A program made the translations under genes and the position numbers. From assembly GCA_905221605.1 (NCBI GenBank), contig CAJNDS010000088.1, positions 97,501 through 159,500 on the forward strand: a stretch of 62,000 bases of DNA, read 5' to 3'. This document shows positions 1-10,089 of this stretch, in pieces (within the stretch, counting starts at the first letter, position 1; each line of letters begins with the position of its first letter). A model generated the notes under the pieces. The model was not told the origin of the DNA. It did not search any database and saw only the letters and a program-made list of their open reading frames with translations. Origin of the DNA: Symbiodinium natans. Taxonomy: Eukaryota > Sar > Dinophyceae > Suessiales > Symbiodiniaceae.

Positions 1-300
1 ACCCTAAACCCCTAAACCCCTAAATTCCTAAACCCCTAAACCCCTAAACCCCTAAGCCCCTTAGCCCCTAAACCCCTAAACCCCTAAACCCCTAAACCCC
101 TAAAGCCCTAAACCCCTAAACCCCTAGACCCCTAGACCCCTACACCCCTAGACCCCAAGCCCCAAACCGAAAAAAAACCTTTGAAAAATAAAAATAAAAT
201 AAAGTAAACAAACTCCTAAACCCTAAACCCCTAAACCCTAGACCCTAATCTCCTAAACCCTAAACCCAAAAAACCCTTAAAAACAAAAACAAAAAAATCC

Positions 301-358
301 CTGGGGCCTCGGTGAAGCCGTTCCCCCAGGCGATGGCATCCCGCGGTCCATCCCAATG
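301..358 (-). CDS. Exon-like island, unknown protein
   Basis: Unique island between CCCTAAA (left) and TTTAGGG (right). The best minus frame reads DAIAWGNGFTEAP. Other frames are also open, so the frame is uncertain. The intron side, CTAAGGCxATTGGGAT, is nearly repeated beside the island at 3540-3643. Confidence 0.4.
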
Positions 359-480
359 GCCTTAGGGGCTTTGGGTTTAGGGTTTTGGGTTTTGGGTTTT
401 GGGCTTAGGGTTTAGGGTTTAGGGTTGAGGGTTTAGGGTTTAGGGTTTAGGGTCTAGGTTTTTTTTTGGGTTTAGGGTAA

Positions 481-590
481 ATGGGTATATAATATAACCA
501 CAATTCTAAGTCTACTTATAGCCTACTCAGAGGACTTAGGAGGCTTGTAAGTACAGTTACGACTGGGGTTATAAGTTCCCTGAACCTCCA
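481..590 (+). mobile_element. MITE-like family 2, copy 1
   Basis: Shares long stretches with 3726-3832, such as AAGTCTAC.TATA.CCTAC..AGAGGACTT and AAGTACAGTT, and ends in CCTGAACCTCC. Non-coding and short. The class is inferred from copy number and weak terminal symmetry. Confidence 0.5.
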
Positions 591-615
591 GGTACTTACG
601 GTTTAGGCGCGAAAA

Positions 616-616
616 A

Positions 617-647
<31 letters not shown>

Positions 648-812
648 GAGAGAGAGACAGAGAGACACAGAGAGACACAGAGAGACACAGAGAGACACAG
701 AGAGACACAGAGAGACACAGAGAGACACAGAGAGACACAGAGAGACACAGAGAGACACAGAGAGACACAGAGAGACACAGAGAGACACAGAGAGACACAG
801 AGAGACAAGAGA
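616..812. repeat. Microsatellite: GA tract then 10-bp AGAGACACAG repeat
   Basis: A (GA)n tract runs into about 15 near-perfect AGAGACACAG units. Ser/Leu/Cys-rich open frames here are repeat translations, not genes. Confidence 0.95.
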
Positions 813-839
813 AGCACAGAGAGACAGGGTGCAGGGTTT

Positions 840-1345
840 GGGCTTTCAAGTTTCTTATTTTTTGGTGAAAGCCCGAAACATGGAAAAGACGGACACTGCA
901 CCCGAGAATCCCCACAGCCCGCAAATTCAAAAACTCGAACTTGTGATTACTTAGAGCCTGTTTTTGAAAGGATGGAAAACACGGACGCCACACCTGAGAA
1001 CCCCAAAGACCTGAAAAGTTGAATTTCTGAATTCTCGAATCACCTGAGAACCCCGACAATTCGTATTTTGGAGCTTTCGAAGTCGCTTCGAATTTTCGAC
1101 GTTTTGACTCTTCGACTTTCCGAAGCGTCCGAGAACCCCCGACGATTCCAGTTTCCGCATTTTCGAATCAACCGCGAACCCCGAAAATTCCCACTCTCGA
1201 ACTTTCGAATTTCGAGTTTTCGAACTTGCAAAGAATGTTCGATGTTTCCGAATTTTCTAGCTTTCGAATGAGTGACACTTCTCAACGGAATCAACAGCCA
1301 ACCAAGGGATCCCAACGTAGGAAACTCCCAAGTCCAAGGCATCAT
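840..1345. repeat. Degenerate tandem repeat with GAGAACCCC core
   Basis: GAGAA(T/C)CCC-type cores recur near 904, 991, 1046, 1131 and 1174, each followed by a TTCGAA-rich stretch. No convincing exon is seen. Confidence 0.5.
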
Positions 1346-1492
1346 GTGGTTTAGAGTTTAGGGTTTAGGGTTTAGGGTTTAGAGTTTAGGGTTTAGGGTT
1401 TAGGGTTTGGGTGTAGGGGGTAAGGTTTGGTTTAGGGTTTAGGGGATAGGGTTTGGTTTAGGGTTCAGGGTTGAGGTTTCAGGGCTTAGGGC

Positions 1493-1580
1493 CTGGAAAT
1501 CTCGCGTTGAGGGGCCACTCAGCTGACGGGGCCAGAAGTGCTTGGTCTTGCTGTCAAAGATCGTCCTGCTCAGGGCCACC
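1493..1580 (-). CDS. Exon-like island, unknown protein
   Basis: The minus frame is open throughout and includes RTIFDSKTKHFWPRQLSG. It follows an AATCAG acceptor and ends TTTCCAG before GCCCTAAG, so the donor may be GC. Flanked by TTTAGGG (left) and CCCTAAA (right). No family recognised. Confidence 0.62.
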
Positions 1581-1819
1581 CTGATTAACCCTAGCACCCT
1601 AAACCCTAAACCCTAAACCCTAAACCCTAAACCCCAAAACCCTAAGCCCCAAATCCCTAAGGCTTGCGTTTTCGGCTAAGAGGGTCTACCCCTGAATCCC
1701 AACAAGATCTAAGCCCTAAAGCCCGCTCAATAAACATCTAGGCCCAAGACCCTAAACCCACACGAGCCTCTTGCTTGAGGGGCTTAGGTTTTAGGGCTTT
1801 GGGTTTAGGGTTTACGGTT

Positions 1820-1905
1820 GGAGGGAGGGGGAGGGAGAGAAAGAGTGAGAGAGAGAGAGAGAGAGAGCGAAAGAGAGAGAGAGAGAGGCAGGCAGGCAGG
1901 CAGAG
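1820..1905. repeat. GA-rich microsatellite
   Basis: (GAGA)n followed by CAGG repeats. No gene. Confidence 0.9.
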
Positions 1906-2130
1906 GCGTATCAGCCGAGACACCTAAACCCTAGCCCTGGACGCAAACTCCATACCGTGAACCCCAAACCAGAAAAAAGCCTCAAAGCCTCAACTCTACA
2001 AGGCTGAGGGGTCATCCCAGAGCCCCTGAATGCGTGAAATCTGAACCCTTACACCCAAAACCCCCCAAGCCCAAACCCCCCAAAACCATCGCGCCTCTAA
2101 TTCCCTAAGCCCTGAACCCGAAACCATGAA

Positions 2131-2211
2131 CCCCTATAACCAGCCAGCCCCCTTATTCCTTAAACCCTAAACCCTAAACCCCTATAACCAGCCAGCCCCC
2201 TTATTCCTTAA
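2131..2211. repeat. Direct duplication of a 33-bp segment
   Basis: CCCCTATAACCAGCCAGCCC and the following TTATTCC stretch occur at 2131-2163 and again at 2179-2211, separated only by CCCTAAA units. Confidence 0.85.
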
Positions 2212-2273
2212 ACCCTAAACCCTAAACCCTAACCCCTAAACCCTAAACCCTAAACCCCAAAAACCCCTTCCAC

Positions 2274-2331
2274 CTGAAGCTCTTGCTGCGCTGGCGTAGA
2301 GCCGTGGCCACCTCGGCCTTCGCTTTTGATG
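2274..2331 (-). CDS. Exon-like island, unknown protein
   Basis: Minus frame SKAKAEVATALRQRSKSF, after a CCCCAG acceptor and before a GTGGAA donor. 58 bp between CCCTAAA (left) and TTTAGGG (right). Confidence 0.58.
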
Positions 2332-2463
2332 CTGGGGTTTAGGGTTTAGGGTTTAGGGTTTTGGGTTTTGGGTTTTGGGCTTAGGGCTTAAGGCTTAGGG
2401 CTTAGGGCTTAGGGCTTAGGGCTTGGGTTAGGGCTTAGGGTGTAGCATCGGTCGGCTGGACAC

Positions 2464-2568
2464 AATAGCTTGGGATGTTCCCCCCTGATGCTAACAGTCC
2501 TTAATAGGGATTATAATCGGGGGCCTGTTCTGGACTGTTAGTACAAGGGGGAACATGCCAAGCAATAG
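2464..2568. mobile_element. Short inverted-repeat element (MITE-like)
   Basis: The arms at 2464-2500 and 2532-2568 are imperfect inverted repeats sharing CTTGG.ATGTTCCCCC and CTAACAGTCC. No coding capacity. Confidence 0.6.
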
Positions 2569-2951
2569 CATGTGTCCGGAAAGAAACAGCGGCTCGATTT
2601 GACCACGGTTTTGCTGGGGAGGGAACCTCCCTTCCCCACGCGGTAGTGAACTCCCCCCCCCCCCGCCCCCCCTACGCCCGCCTCCCCCCCAGGTAAGGGC
2701 GGGACTCCGATTAACCCCCCCACCCCCCGGGCAAAAACAACAAAAATGGCATGCGTGCATGAGACAAACCTTCAAGCGGTTAGGCTTGCAGCTACCTTCG
2801 TGTAAGCCCTGTGCGGCTGAGGCAAGGTTGGCTCTCAGTGGTTTGCGGCCTCTTGGGTCGGTGGCCTGACACGGAGGCTCTTACAATGTAGGTCCCAAAG
2901 CCCTAAACCCTAAACCCTAAACCCTAAACCCTAAACCCTAAACCCCCACCC

Positions 2952-3037
2952 CTCAGCCCAGCCTTGCCAAGTGCCTCGGCCGCCAGCGACACGCAGGCGT
3001 CGGCCAGGTTGTAGTTGAGGGTCAGGGCAGCGCCTCG
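2952..3037 (-). CDS. Exon-like island, unknown protein
   Basis: Clear minus frame GAALTLNYNLADACVSLAAE followed by ALGKAGL. An AAG acceptor precedes it. The peptide is alpha-helical in character. Family not recognised. Confidence 0.62.
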
Positions 3038-3206
3038 CTTCTTGCTTCTGGTTGAAGGGATTAGGGTTTAGGGTTCAGGGTTCAGGGTTTACGGTTTAGG
3101 GTTTAGGTTTTCTTGCTATTTGCTGTTTAAGGGTTTAGGGTTCAGGGCTGAGGGCAGTGCAGGGCTTAAGGGTTTAGGGTTTAGGGTATAGGGCTTATCA
3201 GAGTCT

Positions 3207-3328
3207 TTGTATGTATATGTATATGTACATGTACATGTATATGTATATGCATATGCATATGTATATGTATATGCATATGCATATGCGTACGCATATGCAT
3301 ATGCATATGTATACGTATATGTATATGC

Positions 3329-3371
<43 letters not shown>

Positions 3372-3372
3372 G
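3207..3372. repeat. ATGTAT/ATGCAT microsatellite
   Basis: Alternating purine-pyrimidine hexamers. The long open frames on both strands (Tyr/Val, His/Ile) are repeat artefacts. Confidence 0.95.
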
Positions 3373-3539
3373 AGATGCCCCCACAGGTTCACCGGGGAGC
3401 GCGGCGTTGTGGTTTGGTTTTGTTTGGGTTTAGGGCTTAGGGTTTAAGGTCAGGGTGTAGGGCTTAGGTCTAGGGCTTCAGGGTCCAGGGTGACGCCTGA
3501 TCGAAACCCTGAACCTTAAACCCTGAACCCTGAACTCTA

Positions 3540-3643
3540 AACGCATCCCAGCCGCTCTGCTGATGCGCGAAACGTAGGACGTCTGGGTGGTCACTCGGGG
3601 CGTAACCTTTCGTGATGTAGTCCTGCTTGGAGGTTCGTAGGCA
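3540..3643 (-). CDS. Exon-like island, unknown protein
   Basis: Minus frame includes SKQDYITKGYAPSDHPDVL and then RFAHQQSGWDAF. It follows a CGCAG acceptor, and GTTTAG at the island end could be the donor. One of the clearest islands on the left. Confidence 0.65.
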
Positions 3644-3725
3644 CTGCGAACGCAGTCAATCCCAATCGCCTTAGGGGTCTAAGGGGTCTAGGGATTTAGG
3701 GATGTAGGGATGTAGGGGGGTATTT

Positions 3726-3832
3726 GGAGGTTCATGGGTACATAACAACAACTATAAGTCTACGTATAACCTACGTAGAGGACTTCTTAGAAGTACAGTT
3801 GCCATTGAGGGTTTTTACGTACCCTGAACCTC
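3726..3832 (+). mobile_element. MITE-like family 2, copy 2
   Basis: Ends are weakly inverted: GAGGTTCATGGGTAC at left, GTACCCTGAACCTC at right. The interior matches 481-590. Non-coding. Confidence 0.6.
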
Positions 3833-4107
3833 GGGGGCGCTAAGCCCTAAACCCTAAACCCTAAACCCTTGGGGGGAGGGGGGCAGATCTGGGGTTTGCG
3901 GGCTCGCGGGCTGGCGAGTGTAGGGCTTTCGGGGCATGAGGGCTGCCGAGTTAGGATTTTAGGGCTTGGGGTTTAGGGTTTAGGGTTTGCGGTTTAGGGT
4001 TTAGGGGCTTGAGGGTTGTGGACTTCATTTAGGGTTTTTTCGGGTTCAGGGTTTCAGGGGTTAGGGTTTGAAGGTTTAGGGGTTTGGTCGGGATTTTGGG
4101 GGTTTTG

Positions 4108-4173
4108 AAGGAGAAGGATCCATCAAATACAATCGCAGCATGAAGATGGCGTCGTCACTGGCCAAGGCCTGCT
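4108..4173 (-). CDS. Exon-like island, unknown protein
   Basis: Minus frame EQALASDDAIFMLRLYLMDP, directly after TTTAGGGAG. Flanks are TTTAGGG (left) and CCCTAAA (right). Confidence 0.62.
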
Positions 4174-4210
4174 CCCTAAACCCTAAACCCTAAACCCGCT
4201 CCCAAAACAC

Positions 4211-4247
4211 CTCCGGTGAGCTGCCCGGGCATACTCTGCACCAAGGA
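4211..4247 (-). CDS. Possible short exon
   Basis: Minus frame SLVQSMPGQLTG between a TAGCAG acceptor and a GTGTTT donor. Only about 12 codons, so weak. Confidence 0.35.
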
Positions 4248-4421
4248 CTGCTATCTGACCAGATGAGACGTCAAGTCATACCTCAGACGCCCCGCCAAGA
4301 GCCCGGGATCTTTGGAAGGGGATTTTAGGGTTTAGGGTCTAGGGTTTAGGGTTTAGGGTTTAGGGTTTAGGGCTTAGGGTTTAGGGTTTAGGGTTTAGGT
4401 TTAGGGTTTAGGGTTTAGGGT

Positions 4422-4504
4422 TCCCCACTGCACTCCGAGCTCCTCCAGTAGAGCCCGAACCCCTGCCTGTTCAGACGCATATGCATTTGCGGAGGGTGCA
4501 GGTT
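4422..4504 (-). CDS. Exon-like island, unknown protein
   Basis: Minus frame APSANAYASEQAGVRALLEE followed by LGVQW. Flanked by TTTAGGG (left) and CCTAAACC (right). Confidence 0.6.
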
Positions 4505-4973
4505 GAGCCAAATCCTAAACCCCGAACCCACATGGGACTGTTTAAGGGACTAAGATGTGATATCAGAGCTTATAAACCCGAAGTGCCAAACCCAAAGCAT
4601 TCTTATAAACCCTATAAGCCCCGAAGGAACAAAATCGTATAAACCCGAAACCCTAAACACTCGAAATGCTTAAACCCAAGCCGCCAACCCAAACGGGCTG
4701 GGATTTTTTTCCGTAGTTTTTTTCCCGTTTTTTTTTGTAGTTTTTTTCTGGCTTGCTGGTCGGGAACCTCTTGGCTTCCCCCCTCTGTCGAGGGGGTACT
4801 GAGCCCTCCCCTATAAACCCTATATACCCAGGGTTTAGGGTTTAGGGTTTAGGGTTAAGGGTTTAGGGTTTAGGTTTTAGGGTGTAGGGTTTAGGGTGTA
4901 GGGTTTAGGGTTTAGGTTTTAGGGTTTAGCTTGAAAAAGCGGGGGGGTTGGAGGGGGGGGGGGGGGGGGGGGG
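4505..4973. other. Repeat-rich stretch without a visible gene
   Basis: Degenerate TATAAACCC and TTTAGGG units and T-tracts, ending in a poly-G run at the gap. No coding island seen. Confidence 0.6.
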
Positions 4974-5073
4974 NNNNNNNNNNNNNNNNNNNNNNNNNNN
5001 NNNNNNNNNNNNNNNNNNNNNNNNNNNNNNNNNNNNNNNNNNNNNNNNNNNNNNNNNNNNNNNNNNNNNNNNN
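4974..5073. other. Assembly gap (100 N)
   Basis: Exactly 100 N bases, entered from a long poly-G run. A standard-size scaffold gap, so the true length is unknown. Confidence 0.99.
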
Positions 5074-5620
5074 GGGGTTGGGTTTAGGGTTTCGGGGTTT
5101 TGGGGTTTAGGGTTTAGGGGTTGGGGATTTGGCGGGGGTGGGGTTTAGGGTTTCGGGGTTTAGGGGTTTGTGGTTTTGGCGTTTGGGGTTTGGGGTTTGA
5201 GGCGTTTAGGGTTCGAGAACTTTGTGGTTTTGTGGTTTTGGGGTTTAGGGTGTTAGTGTTTGAGAGCTTTAGGTTCTTTGTGGCTTTGGGGTTTCAGGTT
5301 TTTAGGGTTTTGGGTTTGGGAATTTGGGGCTTTGGGGATTTGGTGTTATTGATGCTTTGTTTTTATTGGGGGGGGGAGGTGGAGGGGGAGTAGGGGTGTT
5401 GTGGTTTTGTGGTTTGGGGCTTTGCGTTTTAGGGCTTATGGTTTGGGGTTTTAGGGTTTGCGGGTTTCAGAGCCTTAGGGATTTTGCGCTGCCCTCAAAT
5501 CCCTAAACCCTAAACCCTGAATCCCTAAACCCTGACTCCCTGAACCCTGAATCCCTAAACTCTGAACCCTTAAACCCAGAACCCTAAATCCTAAACCCTG
5601 AACCCTGAATCCCTCAACCC
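5074..5620. repeat. Degenerate G-rich TTTAGGG/TTTGGGG variants
   Basis: GGGTTT-type repeats with many substitutions, switching to CCCTGAA/CCCTAAA units after about 5500. Open frames are Gly/Phe/Leu-rich repeat translations. Confidence 0.75.
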
Positions 5621-5670
5621 TCACAGTCGGATGCAAGCCAGGGCGCTGGTTGTACGCAGACCAAGCTGCC
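5621..5670 (-). CDS. Exon-like fragment, partial duplicate of 5713-5806
   Basis: Minus frame AAWSAYNQRPGLHPTV. The bases at 5632-5668 repeat 5723-5759 with one mismatch. A 54-bp CCCTAAA block separates the two. Confidence 0.5.
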
Positions 5671-5712
5671 CGAAACCTGAAACCCTAAACCCCAAACCCT
5701 AAACCCTAAACC

Positions 5713-5806
5713 CTGAATAAGGTGCAAGCCAGGGCGCTGGTTGTACGAAGACCAAGCTGGAAGCCAGCCACGCTCGCGATAGGCGCTGACCTCGCCCGGC
5801 TCACGA
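5713..5806 (-). CDS. Exon-like island, unknown protein
   Basis: Minus frame EPGEVSAYRERGWLPAWSSY followed by NQRPGLHLIQ. Its 3' end is duplicated at 5632-5668. Confidence 0.62.
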
Positions 5807-6319
5807 TTTTTTTTTGTGCGCTTGGTTTAGGGTTTAGGGTTTAGGGTTTAGGGTTTATAGGGTTCAGGCTCTAAACCCTAAGCCAAAAAAACCTCTACAC
5901 CCAGAAGTCCAGAAACGCTAAACCTGAAACCCTGAACCCTCAAACCCTGCTCAACTTGACTCTCTAGCGTTTAGGGTTTCGGGTGTTAGGGTCTGATTGG
6001 GGTTTAAGGGTGCAGAATTTAGGGCTGAGGGTTTAGGCTTCAGGGTTTAGGGCGAGAACCCAGCAAGCCAAAGACCAAAATGCAGGTGGTGCCCTAAACC
6101 CTAAACCCTAAACCCTAAACCCTAAACCCTAAACCCTAAACCCTAAACCCTTTTGCTTTCACTGCAGGTAGACCACAAACCCGGGCTTCCCTTACGGGCT
6201 TCGGGTTTTGGGTTAAACCCCAAAACCCTACACCCACAAGAACGCGTGTGGGTGCACGACCGAACCACATACCGAGCTTGGGGTTGGGGGGTGGGGACTT
6301 AAACCCTAAACCCTTCCTA

Positions 6320-6428
6320 GACTCGAAACGCGAACCGACATTCGCCCTGCGGCCCAACCATCGATAATGTCGCCCAAGATGTCAGGGAAAAGAAGGTCCA
6401 GCAGCCTCAGAATAGCAGAAAGAAGTTC
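6320..6428 (-). CDS. Exon-like island, unknown protein
   Basis: Minus frame ELLSAILRLLDLLFPDILGD then IIDGW. It follows a CTGAAC or TCTGAG acceptor region. Strongly hydrophobic and helical. Confidence 0.6.
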
Positions 6429-6509
6429 AGGGTTTAAGGGGCCTAGGGTTTAGGGGGCCTAGGGTTTAGGAGGCTTAGGGTTTAGGGTTAGGGGTTTACG
6501 GGTTCAGGG

Positions 6510-6880
6510 TTTAAACCCTAAACCCTAAACCCCAAGCCCTAAACCCTAAACCCTAAGCCCTAAACCCAAAACCCCAAACCCCAAGCCCTAAACCCTAAAC
6601 CCTAAACCCCAAACCCCAAGCCCTAAACCCTAAACCCTAAACCCAAAACCCCAAACCCCAAGCCCTAAACCCTAAACCCTAAACCCCAAACCCCAAGCCC
6701 TAAACCCTAAGCCCTAAGCCCTAAACCCAAAACCCCAAACCCCAAGCCCTAAACCCTAAACCCTAAACCCCAAACCCCAAGCCCCAAGGCCTAAACCCTA
6801 AACCCGAAGCCCTAAACCCAAAACCCCAAACCCCAAGCCCTAAACCCTAGACCCTAAACCCTAAGCCCTAAACCCCAACG
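6510..6880. repeat. Higher-order telomeric-variant array
   Basis: Blocks of CCCTAAA, CCCAAAACCCC and CCCCAAGCC recur in a fixed order at roughly 80-100-bp spacing, so segments were duplicated as larger units. Confidence 0.7.
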
Positions 6881-6950
6881 GCCATCCCGAGTCGACCTCT
6901 TCGACCTCGAATGCTTCAAGCCTTCTTGGCCGGTTCAGGATGTCTTGCTT
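6881..6950 (-). CDS. Exon-like island, unknown protein
   Basis: Minus frame KQDILNRPRRLEAFEVEEVD then SGWP. The plus strand is also open but less protein-like. Confidence 0.55.
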
Positions 6951-7317
6951 TAAGGTTTTTTATAGGGTCCTTCCGGGAGGGTTTAGGGTTTAGGGTTTGG
7001 GGTTTAGGGTTTAGGGTTCAGGGTTTAGGGCTCAGGGCTTAGGGCTTCGGGCTTAGGGTTTAGGGCTCATGGGCGGTAGGTAGCTTAGGTAAGCTTAGGG
7101 AGCCTAAGGGAGTAGTTGCTCTTACCCTGAGCCCCCAAGATTACCGTTAGCCCCCAAAATGCCCTGATCCCTCAAGACCCCACGGAGGAGGAAACAAAAC
7201 GAAAAAAGCAAGAATAGCGACACCCCTAAACCCAAAAACCTACACCTCTAAATCCTAAACCCAAAACCAAAAAACAACACAAACCCCCCACAGCCTTTAA
7301 TATAAAGAAAAAGTCAC

Positions 7318-7412
7318 TGGCTCTCCTGCCGGGTGGCGGGTAGTGCGTGCGGTAGGCATCCCAGAAGCCCTCGTCGGTCACGGCCCGGCCTTGCCAACGG
7401 AGAAACACCCAG
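7318..7412 (-). CDS. Exon-like island, unknown protein
   Basis: Minus frame RWQGRAVTDEGFWDAYRTHY then PPPGRRAS. Well-formed coding sequence between CCTAAACCC and GGGTTTAGGG. Confidence 0.65.
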
Positions 7413-7691
7413 CCCTGAACCGGGTTTAGGGTTGAGGGGTTTAGGGGTTTAGGGTTTAGGATTTGGGGTTTGGGGTTTGGGGTTTAGGGTTTAGGGCTTA
7501 AAACCTCCAGGCCCCAAAAACCCTAAACCCAGAACCCTGAAACCCTGAACCCTAAAACTAGCCCTAAAACCCTAAACCCTAAACCCTAAACCCTAAACCC
7601 TAAACCCTAAACCCTAAACCCTAAACCCTAAACCCTTGACCCTGAACAAGGTGACTTCGTAAAGCTATCAAAAAATCATCGGGATAGGGTG

Positions 7692-7903
7692 CTTAGAAGC
7701 TCTTTTTGACTGAATAAGTGTCTCCCCCTACAAGGAGGGGGCCCCTAGTTATAAGCAGAGTCATAAGAGCCCTAAATTGGGTTATAAGGCTCCTAACTTT
7801 GGTGATAAGTCCCTTAAGTATAGTTACTATAGTAAGGGGCCCCATCCCCATAACCCGCCTTACCAACCCTACTTACTTGGTACTTCAAGAGGGCTTCCAA
7901 GTA
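7692..7903 (+). mobile_element. MITE-like family 1, long copy
   Basis: Terminal inverted repeats TTAGAAGCTCTTTTTGACT (left) and the complement of GAGGGCTTCCAAGTAG (right). Longest of three full copies; the others are 15538-15630 and 18718-18833. Confidence 0.6.
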
Positions 7904-8039
7904 GACCCTAAAACCCTAAACCCTAAACCCTGAACCCTAAACCCTAAACCCTAAACCTGAAACCCTAAACCCTAAACCCTAAACCCTAAACCCCTAAACC
8001 CTAAACCCTAAACCCTAAACCCTAAACCCTACAGGGCTT

Positions 8040-8117
8040 TGGGTTCAGCTGGCCAACCCTTGCCTGGGACCACCGTCTTCGTGAAGGGCGAGCGGTGCAC
8101 CATCTGGCCATCCTCTC
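8040..8117 (-). CDS. Exon-like island, unknown protein
   Basis: Minus frame EDGQMVHRSPFTKTVVPGKG then WPAEPKA, after a CGAGAG acceptor. Confidence 0.6.
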
Positions 8118-8502
8118 TCGAGGGGTTTCAACCCCAACTCAGGGTTTAGGGTTTAGGGTTTAGGGTTTAGGGTTTAGGGTTTAGGGTTCAGGGTTCAGGG
8201 TTTAGGGTTTAGGGTTTAGGGTTTAGGGCTAGGGGTTTGGATTTGAGGGTTTAGGGTTACCCGGCACCTTGCTTAGGCACATTGTGAAACCTTTTGGGTT
8301 TGGGGGTTGTGGGGGCGGGGAAAGGGGCACCTATATAGATTTGAGGCTTAAGGCATACATTGCGGTGGAGTTTAGGGTTTCGGGTTCAGGGTTTAGGGTT
8401 TAGGAAAAACAAACCTCCAACGAAACCCTAAACCCTAAACCCTAAACCCTAAACCCCCTAAACCCCCTAAACCCTAAACCCTAAACCCTCAACCCTAAAC
8501 CC

Positions 8503-8563
8503 AAATCGCTCCTCGTCATACTCCCAGAGGAACCTCGGGAACAGCATGCCACCTGGGCACACG
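8503..8563 (-). CDS. Exon-like island, unknown protein
   Basis: Minus frame VCPGGMLFPRFLWEYDEERF, following CAG sites. Flanks are CCCTAAA (left) and a TTTTGGGG/TTTAGGG mix (right). Confidence 0.62.
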
Positions 8564-8885
8564 GCTGAAGTTCACGGTTTTGGGGGTTTAGGGTTTTGGG
8601 GGTTTAGGGTTTGGGGTTTAGGGTTTAGGGTTTAAGGTTTAGGGTTTGGGGTCTAGGGTTTAGGGCTTAGGGTTTAGGGTTTAGGGTTTTTGGGGGGCTT
8701 CTGGTGCCATTGGGGTCTGGGTTTTAGGGTTTAAGGTTTGGGGTTCAGGGTTTAGGGTTTAAAGTTTAGGGTTTGGGGTTTGGGGTTTAGGGTTTAGGGC
8801 TCAGGGTTTAGGGTTTAGAGGGGGCGTAGGGCGCAGGGCTGAGAGTTGATCCAAGTCCCGGAGTGTTTAGCAGGCCTCAGGCGTC

Positions 8886-8932
8886 AAAACTGCGAAATGT
8901 CCTCAACAACCCTGTCTACCTTCTTGAAAACC
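8886..8932 (-). CDS. Exon-like island, unknown protein
   Basis: Minus frame VFKKVDRVVEDISQF right after a TTGCAG acceptor. Short. Confidence 0.45.
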
Positions 8933-9229
8933 TGCAATGGCCCAAAAGGGTTTAGGGTTTAGGGTTTAGGGTTTAGGGTTTAGGGTTTGGGGTTTAGGGT
9001 TTAGGGTTTAGGCCCAAAAGGGGCCCCATGACTAAGGGTTTCGGGTCCATAGGGTTACGGGTTTAGGGTTTCGGAGGGTCTCGAAAGGCTTGGTGGTTCA
9101 AGGTAGGGTCGGGGTTTGCAGTTTATGGTTTGGGGTTGGGTGTTTGTTCGGGATGAGGGTTCAGAATCTGGGGTTTCGGGTTTCGGGTTGAGGGTTTAGG
9201 TTTAGAGTTTAGGGTTTAGGGTTTAGGGT

Positions 9230-9345
9230 TTGGGGTTTGGGGTTTGGGGTTTGGGGTTTGGGGTTTGGGGTTTGGGGTTTTTGGGTTTTGGGTTTTGGGG
9301 TTTGGGGTTTGGGGTTTGGGGTTTGGGGTTTGGGGTTTGGGGTCT
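9230..9345. repeat. TTTGGGG heptamer array
   Basis: About 14 uniform TTTGGGG units with minor slips, unlike the surrounding TTTAGGG. Similar short runs lie at 28235-28290 and 56180-56215. Confidence 0.9.
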
Positions 9346-9371
9346 CGGGTTCAGCTTGGCCCTAAGCCCTG

Positions 9372-9467
9372 GCCTAACGGACTGCGAGGGGCGATAGAGG
9401 TTGGAGTAGAACACAGCCGACCGCTGCGGATCATGGAACTCCGCCTTTCCGGACGGATGGTCATCTG
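9372..9467 (-). CDS. Exon-like island, unknown protein
   Basis: Minus frame DDHPSGKAEFHDPQRSAVFY then SNLYRPSQSVRP. Clear coding character. Confidence 0.65.
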
Positions 9468-9542
9468 AATGTCCGGCCCTAAACCCTAACCCTAAACCCT
9501 AAACCCTACACCCTAAACCCCAAGCCCTACACCCTAAACCCT

Positions 9543-9600
9543 TTTCGCATCTCCTTTTTCTGAGGGTGCCTGTTTCTCTCATATTTAGCATACAACTTCA
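9543..9600 (-). CDS. Exon-like island, unknown protein
   Basis: Minus frame LKLYAKYERNRHPQKKEMRK. The donor can be GTTTAGGG itself, so the telomeric repeat supplies the 5' splice site. Confidence 0.6.
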
Positions 9601-10020
9601 GGAAGGGAGTCCCCGGTGCAGCTCAAGAACCTAGGTTTCTAGGTTTTGGGGTTTAGGGGTTGAGGGCTTAGGGTTTGGGGTTTAGGGTGTAGGGTTAGGA
9701 GTTGAGGGTGAGGGTTTAGGGTTAGGGGTTTAGGGTTAGGAGTTTAGGGTGAGGGTTTAGGGTTAGGTGTTTAGGGGTTTAGAATAGACAAATTAAAAAT
9801 TGAAATGAACATCATCCATCGTGATTTAAGAATTGGTCAGGGGTTTAGGGTTTAGGGGTGTAGGGGTTTCGGGTGTAGGGTTTTGACATCATTTAGGAGC
9901 TCCTTTGGTATCGTTGCCCTTGATAGGGTTATTCGTTCAGTGTAAACCCTAACCCCTAAACCCTAAACCCTAAACCCTAAACCCTAAACCCTAAACCCTA
10001 AACCCCAACTCCTAAACCCG

Positions 10021-10089
10021 TAAGGGCGGCCTCTGCACGATTGAGCAGCTGCTCCCAGGCCTGGCGCGCTTCGCCCGCCAGCTCCTTGG
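10021..10089 (-). CDS. Exon-like island, unknown protein
   Basis: Minus frame KELAGEARQAWEQLLNRAEA then ALT. A helical Ala/Glu-rich segment. Confidence 0.65.

Noticed and set aside
1-170. Window start as a true chromosome telomere
   Set aside because: The same repeats occur to the far end of the window between coding islands, in both orientations, so this is interstitial.
523-1059. 178-codon minus ORF rich in Ser/Leu/Cys
   Set aside because: It is a translation of the GA and AGAGACACAG microsatellite.
3181-3440. Overlapping ORFs of Tyr/Val and His/Ile repeats
   Set aside because: Products of the ATGTAT/ATGCAT microsatellite, open on both strands.
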